NCBI GenBank assembly: GCA_947095585.1
Contig: OX352765.1
Coordinates: 77,049,976-77,113,975 of the forward strand
Reading direction: 5' to 3'
From: Nephrocerus scutellatus
Taxonomy: Eukaryota > Arthropoda > Insecta > Diptera > Pipunculidae
Length of the DNA stretch: 64,000 nucleotides
In this document: one piece after another, positions 12,413-23,536 of the stretch
Layout: every line of letters starts with the position of its first letter
How positions within the stretch are numbered: position 1 is the stretch's first letter
The notes under the pieces: model-generated
The model's input: the letters and a program-made list of their open reading frames with translations, nothing else
What the model was told of the DNA's origin: nothing
Databases searched by the model: none
Position numbers and translations under genes: made by a program

Positions 12413-12690
12413 TCCGCGACAGACCGTTGCGGTCCAAGGCCTAGCTTCTCGCGACCATTTGTGATGTGCATGTATATTTTTGGATACAAATGGAAGGGAC
12501 ATACAATTTAAGGCCGGATCGGCGAACGGCGAATTGAGAAAGCTTTCCGTGACAAGTTATTTACTCTCGGAACGTTTGTCACTCATTCGCGAGAGGTGGT
12601 ATACCGTGAAAAATACTTTTGGTGTTACTGGGATTCGAACAACGAACCCCTAGTCAGTAGCCATGCGCTTTTCCACTGAGCCACGGCGCC
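12413..12690 (-). mobile_element. tRNA-derived SINE, copy B (best head)
   Basis: The minus-strand head starts at 12,690 with GGCGCCGTGGCTCAGTGG (A-box region) and carries GGGGTTCGTTGTTCGAATCC (B-box region) about 30 bases later. It continues into the shared body with TTTTTCACGGTATACCACC, GTGACAA on the opposite strand and the CATTTGT motif, and ends near 12,413 at a CAATGGTCTGT-like terminus. It is about 280 bp long. The tail is poor in this copy. Confidence 0.82.
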
Positions 12691-12699
12691 CACACGACG

Positions 12700-14490
12700 A
12701 CGTAATTCGATTAATTATCTTTAAAACAATTTATTTAATTAAAAAAACAGTAATTAATCCTAATTTATATAAAATAACGTTTAACAAAAATCGTATTAAA
12801 TGCCAAGTTGTCACTAAGTGTAACTCTCTATAAAAAAAAGGTTCTTCTTGGGGAAAAACCTGCTTATATTCAAATAATTCGACGGACTAAACATCAATAA
12901 AAATCAAAATTGATTATTCATCGGCAGATTCAGATCGGCAGATTCAGATCGGCATCGGCCCCTTCACTTCTGCCATTATATATCAGAGACCCACATTTAT
13001 AACACCAGAACCACAGAAACGCTGTAGGTGCAAATATCAATCGTTAGTCCACAATGCGGCATAGAACAATGAGAACGAATTTTATTGAAAACTTCCAAAA
13101 TCCCATTGATCATCCTTTTAAAGTATCTGAAATCCAAGGTTTACAATTGGACACATATTATAAGCCCGGTACTCATACAAGAACATTTGAAATCAAGCCG
13201 CACTCAAGAACTCTGTGCCGTATCATATCCGACCTCCCGCCAACCATCAGAAATTAAAGCAATCGAGTAGCCATGAATTGAACAAAAACTTGAATTGAAC
13301 AAAAAAAAAAAAAAAAAAATAAAGAAAACAGAACAAATGTCTTCGCGCAGCTTGAGGTTCCAGATTGTCTGCAATATCAGAGACCAAACGGCGACCGAGT
13401 TGTAGCCCGTATAATGAACGTAGCTCATTCATAAGCAACCCGGCATCTCTTCAGATCCCCCAAATGAACTTAAATTCAAACTCCTCGGCAGCAGCATACA
13501 AACAACCAACAATATGCCAATGTCACTTTCGAGGAGATAGGAGATGTCTTGTGCTTTATGTTATGTATGCGCACTGACACGAACTGTGTCCGCACGATGC
13601 ACAGCCAAAAAAAGCAATCAATAAAAAATTTCATATCGTAAAGCTGAAAAGACAAACCTCTCGGGGACAGATAAGAAACATGTGAATGATAAACATAAAA
13701 CATAAAAACATTGAGAAGAATCGGCCTAATGAGATGTTTTACCACTGCCCGTTTGGTGCTGGGTCGATGGGCAACTATTCGAGCTGACGGAGAACACTTG
13801 GGCACGGCATCAGACGATTTAGCCAACGATTTATGATTAAGGTTAATCAAGGGATGACCGCTTGGTTAAAGGACTAAACCCCTTTATCACGACACATTCG
13901 AATTGTTATTGTGTGTTCGTCCCGGCACAGCCTTAGTATCCTCTTGACAAGCAGTTCTCTCGTACAATGAAAACTGTGACTAGAGAGGAAGCTCCTCTCA
14001 CATTAACAAGAAACAATAAAAAACACAAAGAATGATTGCGTTAAGGTGTGAGAGCAAGTTCACGTGTATCTGCTTGCTTTGTGATGTGCTATAACTCGCT
14101 TGTATCTTTTATAAATTTTTAGTACTAAGTAAATATTTTAAGTTGGATCTACAGTTTTAACCTGCACTACTCAACATGCCTCATTTTTTTTCCTTACTAT
14201 TGCCTTCTGTTAAAACTATCCTTTGGAATGTGAATCAGCGATATGATTAGTCAAAAAAGAAGAGCAAAAAAACACAGAAACGAGTGCCAAGTGACAAAAC
14301 AAGAATAACAATTAAATATAAAACTCCTAAGGAAATAATACAAAATAAATGCATATAAAAAAGATTACCTAAAAATGCTGATAAATAATATGAGTACTTT
14401 AAAAGTTAAAGTTAAGTTAAGTTAGTTAAAAACAGTGATGGAGACTGGGTTAAAAATACTCAGCACAAAAAAGGTCTTATAAACGTGATG
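12700..14490. other. no confirmed gene; two unassigned frames and a poly(A) run
   Basis: A 14-base direct repeat, GATTCAGATCGGCA, occurs near 12,925-12,955. A plus-strand 67-residue frame at 13,054-13,257 lies about 75 bases after a TATATAT and is followed by an A-run at 13,295-13,318, so it could be a small gene or retroposed transcript; no motif is recognised. On the minus strand, 13,300-13,438 encodes MNELRSLYGLQLGRRLVSD and then DIADNLEPQAARRHLF. This reads like real protein sequence but belongs to no family I can name. The remainder is unremarkable. Confidence 0.35.
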
Positions 14491-14494
14491 AATC

Positions 14495-15990
14495 ATCATC
14501 ATATTTGGCTCTACAACCGCGATCCAGTCATGGCCTCCCACAAAAATTTTATACACCGGTACCGATTTCGAGTCGATGCCATCCAGTTTTGCATGCCTGA
14601 ACCCTGTGCGTTCTGGTATACGCCATTTTCATCATTTTAGGCTCACTACCATGTTTCATAAATACTACATACTTTCCGAGCAGGACTTTTCCCTCGAACG
14701 CGGCTAAGAGGATGCAGAATGCTTTTTGCTAAGCACCGAATTCTCGAATCCATATTTAAGTACTGGTATGACCACCAAAACATCGAAGTTTTGGTTAAGT
14801 TCCTGGATTTGAAGAGTCTTGACAGACTATAGTAGACTTTGTTGGCTTTGAGCAACCGTGCGCGTATTTCTGGTTTCACGCTGTTATCGGCTGCTACAGT
14901 TGAGCCGAGATAGTTAAATAATTGCACTACTTTAAATTCGGGCTCCACTATTTGAATTGAGGGACCCATGTTGGATCATCTACTCGCAGACGTGTTTTGC
15001 TCTCATTTATGTGCAGGCCCAGTTTTTGTGCCGCCTGTTCGATCTGGATGAAAGCTCCCTGTACAGCTCTTCGGTTTCTACCAACGATGTCAACATCAAT
15101 AACGTCTGCGTAAGCCAGCCCAGCTCCGCTGGGATACTATCAGATCCCGGTGCCTTATTATTTTTGATCCGATCTATCGCTCTGTTAACTTCGTCTATGC
15201 TTGGTGGCGGCAGCGTAGTGTGGTCTTCGGTCATTGTTGGAGCCTCCAATTCCTCAGTTAGTTGTCCATTAAGCAACTCATGAAAGTGCTCTTCACTAAG
15301 ATGTCTTTGAGATCAGCGATCAGATTACCCTCTTTATCTTTGCAGTATGTGCAATGCGGTGTATATTGCGTCATACCGCGTACTCTATGGTAGAACTTCA
15401 GCGCCTACTGTGGTCCTTGCTCTCTGTACTGTTCTAGTTTTCGGACGAGATTCATATCCCAGGCTGCTTTCTTTCGTCGGTGAACTGTTTTTTCATATCT
15501 TCTGAGCTCTTTATATTAATCTTCGCGTGCCCGCATTTTATGAGATTGTTGCATTGCTCGGTACGCAACATTCTTAAGTTCAGTCGCTAGCTTAGATTCG
15601 TCATCGAACCGGTCGTTCCGATCTCTACGACTATTGCCTAAGATGGAGTCAGCAGTAATAACGACAGTATTCTTAAGGCATGTCCATTTCTCTTCTACGC
15701 CCAGCATCTCAGCCTAAGCACTTATTCTCCCTGCATTTAGGGCAAGTCCTATCGCTTGACCGTAGTTGTTTCTGGTCTCTTCGTTGCGAAGGGCAGCCAT
15801 ATTGACTCTTTCGATTTTTACATCATAGTGAGGGCAGTCATAGAGTTCCCATTCGACTGATTCAAAGAATTCTTCTTTTTCATCATCTGGGGAATCCTCT
15901 GTAGGTGCGTGAACGTTAACGATGCCTATGTTTTTAAATATGCCCACGCGCGAAGGGTGCAAGTTAAAGGGTAAAGTTTTATTATACAAA
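14495..15990 (-). mobile_element. RTE-like non-LTR retrotransposon, internally deleted
   Basis: Minus-strand frames give, in order: endonuclease pieces (IVNVHAPTEDSPDDEKEEF at 15,840-15,930), the endonuclease-RT linker (RRDRNDRFDDESKLATELK at 15,580-15,650), the RT entry NNKAPGSDSIPAEL near 15,140, and the post-palm FNYLGSTVAADNS at 14,880-14,930. The 3' end, CAAATATGATGATGAT on the minus strand at about 14,495-14,510, matches the tails of the other copies. The RT core between IPAEL and the palm is deleted, and the endonuclease also lacks its middle. This copy therefore keeps the ends but not the catalytic core. Family identity rests on the FNYLGS and WAGHLARMSE-type C-terminus shared with the copies at 23.5, 30.6 and 55.9 kb. 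Confidence 0.78.
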
Positions 15991-16510
15991 AGGAAGGTTT
16001 GTTATATTTCAATTAAAATTAAAAAAACAATTGTTTAATTTATTAATAATGTTAAGTAAATCTTTTGGTAAAGGATTTTATTCTGTGTTTATGGCTTTAC
16101 GGCTTGACTGGAGTGTGGCCGAAATATAACCCTAACCGCTACTTGTTGGGATTTATTTTTTTTTAATTATTTTACCTCTAGTTTTAAGTAGTTTATATTT
16201 TTGTTATCTTATGAGAAATAGCGAAGGAATTTTCACCAATTTTTTGATGTATGTATGCATGTCTGGATGTAGTGTGATAGGGACAGTGTGGTGGGTGCAG
16301 ATATTTATATAGTATAAAAAAGAAAATCGTTTTTTTAATAGTAATAAAAAAATGAAGAAAAAGGTGAAGTTATCAAAAAATTTCAAATATTATTTTATTA
16401 CAAGGTTTTATACAACTTTTCGTTAAACAATTATTCTTTCACGTGTATTACATATACATAACACCAGAGATCAGAGCTAGTCAGATCATGATACTCACAG
16501 AACGTCTAAG
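15991..16510. other. AT-rich, nothing recognised
   Basis: Only AT-rich sequence with short runs is seen between the RTE copy and the hairpin element. Confidence 0.4.
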
Positions 16511-16516
16511 CACTCA

Positions 16517-16639
16517 TATAATTTTATCAATGTTGATTAACAGAACTAAAAGCTTGTCGTAACAAAAAGTAATAGCAAAATTATTTTATATCTTGCGACA
16601 AGCTATTTAGTTCAGTTAATCAGCACTGATAAAATTGTA
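16517..16639. mobile_element. long hairpin with TA ends: MITE or miRNA-precursor-like
   Basis: Two arms of about 42-45 bases (16,519-16,562 and 16,593-16,637) are reverse complements with only a few mismatches and one bulge. Each arm runs from AATTTTATCA through TGATTAAC and GAACTAAA to AGCTTGTCG. They enclose a ~30-base AT-rich loop, and TA dinucleotides flank both ends (16,517-16,518 and 16,638-16,639). This fits a tiny Tc1/mariner-type MITE. RNA from either strand would fold into one long hairpin of the size of a pre-miRNA, so a small-RNA locus is the alternative. Confidence 0.75.
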
Positions 16640-16754
16640 ATTGTGGTTTTGTACGATAACTTTGAATATATCATTGTTAATACCACTTATTCGTAATGAA
16701 TCTACATAATACAAATAAACATAATACGTAAATTATTTATTTAGAACTAACAAT

Positions 16755-16860
16755 AGTTCATAAGATTCTTGTTTGTTTAATAAATAAATTTTAAAAAAAT
16801 TGTCTTTAGTTTATAAGATTCTTGTTTGGCTAATAAATAAATTTAAAAAAAATTGTCTTT
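16755..16860. repeat. 53-bp tandem duplication
   Basis: Two adjacent copies of a 53-base unit start at 16,755 and 16,808. Both contain TAAGATTCTTGTTTG, AATAAATAAATTT and AAATTGTCTTT, with a few differences. The open frame crossing the second copy is not convincing as a gene. Confidence 0.8.
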
Positions 16861-19150
16861 CGTACAATCTTTTCAAAATGAAGTATCTTGCTCCCATTTT
16901 CAAAAATGTGTTAACTTTAAAAGACTTCGAAAATTTAAAATCTTGTTCAGCTGAAGTGTTAAGTAAAATTTATTCTGCACATTAATGCTATAATATAATA
17001 AGAAAATTAATTTAACAAAGTACAGTTACCCTTCATAAATATGCTATTTTAATATGCAAAACACATTATTCCTTTCATCTGCAAAACTTAACTACTCAGA
17101 GTCAAAAGACATTTTATTTCAAGTCAATTCAATAGGAAATTCTCCAAAAAAAAAATCTCAAAAGAATTGTATTTTTTCTTATGATGAAATAAATAGCCTA
17201 ATTGAATAACCATCAAGAAACCACCAGCTATACATTGAGCTAGTTGAGCAATAAAAGAAAAATCGGGGACATAATCCGATTACTTATGCTGACTGGTGAC
17301 AATTTCACGCATCAAAAAGTCGCCCTCTTCGGTTAGAGACGCTACGAAACACACGCATATTTCCAGGAGAGACAAGATGAAGAAAACCACACAAGAAAAG
17401 GAACTCAATGACTTCTTTCCACAAATGCCTTGTCCTTTTTTGTATGCGAATTAGTTCATAGAGAGATATTATTGCTATCAAAAAGTGGACTTTGGTCAAG
17501 AGTTCTGTGTACAAGTTTTCGAGTATACATATATGTATTGAAATATAATTGAAGATAATGCGTCTGCCATATTGAGTCGTGGAGGGACATTTTGTCACAA
17601 CAAAAAGATGAATTGATTGAAAGAAAATACTCCTCGCACGGAAGTGGAGACTGGGAATGAATGAAAAAATGCTGCACGACAGCTTTCATTATCCCCAGCT
17701 ATATCGCAGGATTATTCCACTTTCATTCCCTTTTCTATGACATATATCCGAATTAGTACTAAGCAGTAAGACAGTTGGCGTATTGATGTGGAGCTAGAGA
17801 TCTGTATCAATGAATGTGTCAGTATAATAAACAGCAATTGGCACGAGTCTAAGGAAAATGATTTAATACAGATACAGATTTGTATAATTAACTGGTATGT
17901 GGTATGTTGTTGATATCCACCAAAGAATTAAAGGATAATTTCCTAATCCAACTTAAGCTTATGTTTATTGTTATACATAACCAAAATAAAAAAGTGAAAT
18001 AAGAAACAATGGTTACAAAATAAAATCTATCTGTGTATCAATATTTTTTGATAATTAATAATTATTCAATGGCAGAACATTTAGTTCGAATGTTCAAAGG
18101 GAAAGATGTTCGGTAAATGTTTTGATTTTGTATTTATAGGGAACGATAGCGAGTATTCGTTAAAAGGATGACGTTAACCAGTACTGTAGGACTCCGTATG
18201 CAAACCCAAAAATGATTACAACAAATATGAATATTTTCACATTTTTTAACTTTTTTTAATAAACTTATTTATTAAACAAAAATCTTAAATAAATAACTTA
18301 CTAGCTATATTAGGTAGTGTTAACTACTAAATTAACCTAAGTGGGCTCACATTAATTTCTATAATATAAACTATGTGTTTGCTTATTTCGGATTCTTTTT
18401 TCATTTACCATTTTAGCAACACAGTATTATCACAGGTACGTTGCACAAGTCTGGCATACAGCACAATGCCTTCAGATACAGAAATGTCTTAGTTGAGATG
18501 AATCCATTTTAAAATGCGGCAACCACACTGGCATGCAAATTTTAGTTCTTGCGCTGGTATGCTCTCGGGAAAATATGCCTATGTGGTGATGAGCTAAGAG
18601 AGCGGTCAGTTTTATTTGTATGATACGAATAAATCTTTCTTTTATAAGATAATGATATAATGACGTAAAAGCTAAGATTTTCATGCTAGAATTGTGCATT
18701 TTGCATTATGTATTTCTTATCTACTCTGGATTAAAAAAAACAGTGCGTGTAACCTTTACGCGAGTTATGTACTTGTATGGTGGAATTCAATCATAGGAGT
18801 TCATAACCTCGACCTCGAGCATTCAACTTGCACCAAGAATGCATTTGGTTTCAAGTTGCAGAACATTGGCAAAGTGCTGATAGTAAAATTATGAATAATA
18901 TGTAATTATTGCGAAGCAGCGGAAATGCTTGCTAAGCATTCTATAATTATTGTGAACTTATTTTGTAAAATTCAGGTAAAGACTGATGGCAGTTTGGTTT
19001 TAACTTTACTACACCTGATTAAAAGTACTACTAAAATAATTCGGAAGTTTTTTCATTTGTATCGTTTCTTTATTTTTCCTAAATTAAAATTAAAAAGATT
19101 TGTACAAGAGTACATTTCTCGCGCGGTGGAAGTTATACTTCTTTATGTTG
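16861..19150. other. AT-rich, nothing recognised
   Basis: Short frames only, none with a recognisable domain. No repeats of note before the minisatellite. Confidence 0.4.
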
Positions 19151-19154
19151 TGGG

Positions 19155-19590
19155 GCGAAAAACCATCAAGAGGCCCACAAAAGACCCCAAAAAACCACAA
19201 AATAATCATAAAAGGACCCCCAAAAGACCCTCGAAAGACACGCAAACGACCCCCAAAAGATTCCCCAAAATACCACCGAAAGTCGCTCAAAAGATTAATC
19301 AAAAGACCGCCAAAAGACCCTCAAAAGATTCTTCAAAAACTCCCCAAAATACCCGCAAAATACCACATAAAAGGCCCTTGAATGACCCCTAAAATACCAT
19401 TAAAAAAACCCCATAAGACCCTCAAAAGACCCACATAGTCTTGCGAAAGACCCCAAAAAGTCCCCCACAAGTCCCCCAAAAGACACCCAAAAGACCTTCA
19501 AAAGACTCCCAAAGAGACCTCCAAAAGAATCCTAAAACACCCCAAAAAACCCTCAAAATGACCTTAAAAGACCCCTAAAAGGCCATACCG
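19155..19590 (+). repeat. A/C-rich degenerate minisatellite, AAAAGACCCC unit
   Basis: About 435 bases are built from imperfect ~10-11-base units, most often CCCCCAAAAGA or CCCTCAAAAGA. The plus strand is almost pure A/C/G with very few T. Immediately downstream (about 19,585-19,640) is a phrase, ACCGAATTTCATACAAATCG, that returns in weaker form at 20,900-20,990. Related G/T-strand versions occur at 24,890-24,985 and 27,785-27,965. Lys/Pro/Thr-rich open frames across it (18,925-19,392) come from the repeat and should not be treated as a protein. Confidence 0.88.
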
Positions 19591-19799
19591 AATTTCATAC
19601 AAATCGGTCGAGAAAGGTCTTAGTTCCCAAAACTCCAGACCGTAGTAACCATATCCCAGAATTTCCAAAGAAACAGATCTTATAGTCGCATTTTAAACGA
19701 GCCACAAATGATCGCAATGCCCATTTTCGGCGAGTCAAATTCGACTACGACCAAAAATGAGGCAAAAAATATTATAATGTCCCAAAGGTAGTAAAAAAG

Positions 19800-20880
19800 T
19801 TTGGTCATTCGTGAAAATAATCAAAAATACAGCCTCGTTGTCGATTTCAACGCTCATTACCATGAAATTCCAGTTGCAAGCTCTATAGACAAGGCCAATC
19901 TGTTCGCTGCGCATTTTGCAGCTAGCTCCACAGATGGTATTTCCCCAATAGTTCTGAAGAGGTATTCTTCCAAGCTGGCATTACCATTGCGTAAGCTTTT
20001 CTATCTCACCTATTCTTTGGACTCTTCCCGAGAAGTCGAAAAACAGCCTTTGTCCAGCCAATACCCAAAAAAGTCGAGCCGTCCTACCGACCCATAGCAC
20101 TTACATCCATTCTTTCCTGATCACTTTCAGCTATCCTTCTTCTATATATTTCAGAAATATCTTGAAACCAACGAAATCGTTAGTGACCGGCAGTATGGAT
20201 TTCGTGGGCAACGTGGGCAATTTGGAGAAAGCAATATCTTGAAACCAACGAAATCGTTAGTGACCGGCAGTATGGATTTCGTGGGCAACGTGGGCAATTT
20301 GGAGAAAGCAAAGCTGTTACACTCGATATTTCTAAGGCATTTGACAGCGTTTGGCATCAAGCTCTTTTGTCTAAAATGAGTGCTAATGGAGTTGATAATA
20401 AACAACTTCACTGGATTAGAAGCTATCTTTTATAACGCTTAATTCAAGTTGTATTGGACGGTTTCAAGTCTAAAGTACATTACTTAAATGCTGGCGTCCC
20501 ACAGGACTCTGTTTTGTCCCCGACACTCTTCGTCATTTTTATTAATGATCTCTTATCTTATCTTCTCGCAAGAACGTTTCCTGCTTGTCAAGTTTTTATC
20601 GCTTCTTCTACCAGTGGTGCTCAAGAGAAATAGCCAGCTGCATGCTACCACTCCTTGAATTCAACCGCAATACTCGTGGCGCTGTAAATGCTCATCAGTT
20701 TTACCTCAAGCCCATCTTTGGACGTACAGTTAAGTTCAGGGACTCGTTCTTCAGCCGTACAACACGTATTTGGAATGTTCTGACAAGCTCTGTCTTCCCA
20801 CATCACTATGATCTACAGGCATTCAAAACACAAGTTAATAGACATCTCCTCTTTTCTCATCCTTTTCCTTAACGCCAACG
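19800..20880 (+). pseudogene. CR1/jockey-like RT fragment with duplicated segment
   Basis: Plus-strand frames read IDKANLFAAHFAA, then DGISPIVLKRYS, then KKSSRPTDP (linker and RT entry). These are followed by the palm-entry motif RQYGFRG (twice), AVTLDISKAFDSVWHQALL (first catalytic Asp), WIRSYL, AGVPQDSVLSPTLFVIFIND (GVPQGS box with one change), and a C-terminal domain at 20,600-20,870 with RNTRGA, FRDSFFSRTTRIWN and VFPHHYDLQAFK. The YADD segment is missing. A 77-bp exact duplication breaks the frame. A second copy of the C-terminal part is at 45.46-46.09 kb. The clade (CR1 versus another Jockey-group clade) is uncertain. Confidence 0.75.
20156..20311. repeat. exact 77-bp tandem duplication inside the RT remnant
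   Basis: The segment starting AATATCTTGAAACCAACG at 20,156 is repeated without a mismatch from 20,233. Because 77 is not a multiple of three, it shifts the RT frame. Perfect identity in an otherwise decayed element points to a recent event or to an assembly artefact. Confidence 0.95.
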
Positions 20881-20899
20881 CTTAGTCCTACATATCATA

Positions 20900-21570
20900 T
20901 TTCATAGAAATCGCTTGAGAAATTCCAGTCCCTAATGACTGAATCCTAGAATTTCGCATCTTAGCCCTGCACACCGAATTTCATAAAGATCGTTTGAGAA
21001 ATGACTTAGTTACAAGAATTCCAAAATGTAACACAAAATCGCAACAAAAAATCGTAACACAAAATTATTTTTGAAATCGCACTAAATTTTCTCCTCACCG
21101 TCGATAAAGTAGTTTCGCTTACAAAAAATGTTCTCGAAATAACTTAATTTTCAAAGGAGTCTGACGGAGCGAATTGGTGTCCATTTTTGATGCTCCGGAA
21201 ACCTCCAAAGTTTTGTTATTAGACATATAAATGGAATGTTCGCTTTTGTAAATATTTGCTCACAATTTTAAGACATTTCTTCTCCAAGATTTTTCCATAC
21301 ATGAGGGACTAATATTCTACAGTATTGGACACGCGTATAATACGTTGTATAAATGCTTTTCACACGACCATAGACGAAAGTGACTATGTTCTACGCTATA
21401 ACCTACCAACGAAAGAAGACATTATATACACTTAGTGTGTTAATATAGAAAATACTTTCGTTATTTACTGCAGTATCAGAGAACATACATTCCACAGTAT
21501 TTTTTCATTGCGCATGAGCAGTTAAGCAGAGAGTTTAGCGTACATTAGTCGCTGAAAAGTGCTTATCGTG
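20900..21570. other. dispersed-repeat flank, no gene
   Basis: Near 20,900-21,000, phrases like CATATTTCATAGAAATCG and CGAATTTCATAAAGATCG recur, related to the flank of the 19.2-19.6 kb minisatellite. The rest is unremarkable. Confidence 0.4.
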
Positions 21571-21577
21571 CTCGTTA

Positions 21578-22070
21578 TGGTATATAGGTTAGGTTAGGTT
21601 CAAGTAGCCGTCAGTAAAAACCGACGCAGTTAGACCATGAAAAATACAATTACCAGGAATGTGTCTATGCCCCGGCACCCAGCACAGGTGAATGTTGAAA
21701 TGCTCCGCCATCTCCACAAGAGACTATCGGCAATTCCGGGCTAGAATGGAATTTGTGGAGACTGATTCCATCGACTTTGGTGCAGCCTGGCTACCCGAGA
21801 AAGTGTGGATATTTTTAACAAATATGACATTACTCTTCAACCAAGACAAGGCTTCCTTAATAGCCATGATTTCCGCTTGGAAAACACTATAGTGATCAGG
21901 AAGACGGAAAGAGAGACTTAGATTTAGTCTTTTTTAAAAGACACCTCCGCCAACCCCTTCATCAGTCTTCTATGTAGAATTGAATTCCTTCTTTTTCCAA
22001 GTAGATACCTTCCTCCCAAGAAGCAGAATGTCCAGTGCAGCAGAGGAAGCGCTCCGTTCACACTATATAC
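21578..22070 (-). mobile_element. LOA-like RNase H and 3' end fragment (family of 50.5 kb)
   Basis: On the minus strand a damaged RNase H reads FQAEIMAIKEALSWLKSNVI, the second acidic motif being QAE, then SILARNCR, then LCWVPGHRHIPGN, the WVPGH.GI.GN motif. The sequence then joins directly to a 3' UTR ending GAACCTAACCTAACC at about 21,595. The ALSWLK.NVI spelling and the tail match the element at 50.5-54.1 kb (RNase H at ~53.1 kb, tail at 54.05 kb), so both are one family. The zinc-knuckle C-terminus present at 53.4 kb is missing here. Confidence 0.72.
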
Positions 22071-22079
22071 TATTACATC

Positions 22080-23535
22080 ATTTATCTAAATAAAAATCGC
22101 TTTTGCTTTCTTCTCATTTAGATACATACATGTTCAGGGTAATAAACGATTTGCCAAGATCGAAACTAATAAGATAGCGCACGAAATTCTATGTTTGGAT
22201 GTGAACACCATTTACACCTGTTATCCAGTATAACTTACCACTTTCAATATAGCTGATCCCTGATCGTGTCCATGTTTTACCTTATGCTTGAAATCAAAAA
22301 TAAATAAATTAAATAAAAAATCAAGATGATGACCGATAAACACTCATATCAGATATTTTTAAATTAATTAATCTATCATTGAGTTTTGCGTCGCAACATT
22401 CTTGTCCTGTGAAAAATCAGCGATTACGTGTTATCGGATCACAATAAATTTTGTTTTCATATTTTCACCCGCCAACATATTTGCATATTAATGAATTTAT
22501 TTAACTATTCAATAATAAGCTATAAATACTTGCGGCCATCCATGATGATTTCTCATTAACCAAAGGTAAATTTTTCAAATGGAACATAAAATCTGTTGAG
22601 TATTTAACACTTAATGCAATAAAAATAGTAATACAATGTACGTTAATCCTTTAAAAAAGCAGAGGAAAACGAATACCGGAATCAAATGCTGGTGTATCAG
22701 ATTTCTTTTTGATATGCAAATTTTCGTGGAAAATAACCTCTTCGTGGCATTTTACTTCTCTATTCTGTTTATTTGACTACAATTATTTTCAAATAATAAC
22801 CGCATGTAGCCATAATAGCAATTATTTTTTCGTTTTGCGTCACCTTTCATTTAGAGCACACTTTTAGCTCGCATCAGATACCTATATTTAATATCGATTA
22901 GGTATCCTCTTGCCCTATTCATCAGCAAGAGGCTTCAGATACAGGCGCAGGCACATCTGTACATGTTATGCAAATTTATTATAAATACTCGTATAATAAT
23001 AAGGAGGTTTATCTGTGCGGTGAAATCCATTTTATTGGCGTTTAATGATGCTCCGAATGAGGATGGTATTCGCTTGTGTTTCTACCACACAAAATATATA
23101 AATTGAGAAAATTCGTTATTACAGTTCCGACAAGGGCACACGACGACAGACAGAGGGTCGAGATCGTTTTTTGCTTACACAACACTTCGCTAGGCGCACG
23201 CTTGAGGTTTAATTTTTAATATATTAAGCTTTCGGGTGTTTTTTTATGACATCTCAGTTTATTTAAAATCGCTTGCCTAAGCCCCATCCAGAAAACAACA
23301 GCAGCTTCTATGTAAAGGAACACACGTAACACAACACGCAAGCTATTTTTGTACCATTTTTTTGACTTTTTGTGTGCTTTTTGTAAGTTTTTTATGAACT
23401 TTGAAAATATTATTAATAATCAGTATAGTTAGGATTTTCCTTTATTTGATACAAGTTATCGACAAATAGTGTGATATTTTAGCTTTTTTAGCGGGAGCTT
23501 GCGCGATCAATCGTTCCAAAGCGATAAGCTATCTA
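22080..23535. other. no recognisable gene
   Basis: AT-rich sequence without coding motifs. The only feature of interest is the possible core promoter at 23,095, listed separately. Confidence 0.4.
23095..23126 (+). promoter_or_regulatory. possible fly core promoter (TATA plus initiator)
   Basis: TATATAAA at 23,095-23,102 is followed 28 bases later by ACAGTT at 23,121-23,126, a near match to the insect initiator TCAGTT placed at the expected distance. A GGTCGA at 23,156 resembles a downstream promoter element but lies a few bases off. No coding sequence or clear splice donor follows, so this may be chance. Confidence 0.22.
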
Positions 23536-23536
23536 C

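Noticed and set aside
13740..13990. Sequence with a loose resemblance to large-subunit rRNA phrases (GTTCTCTCGTACAATG)
   Set aside because: No adjacent conserved rRNA blocks; the resemblance covers only a few bases.
18925..19392. 155-residue Lys/Pro-rich plus-strand open frame
   Set aside because: Its second half is the translation of the AAAAGACCCC minisatellite; the periodic composition explains the open frame.
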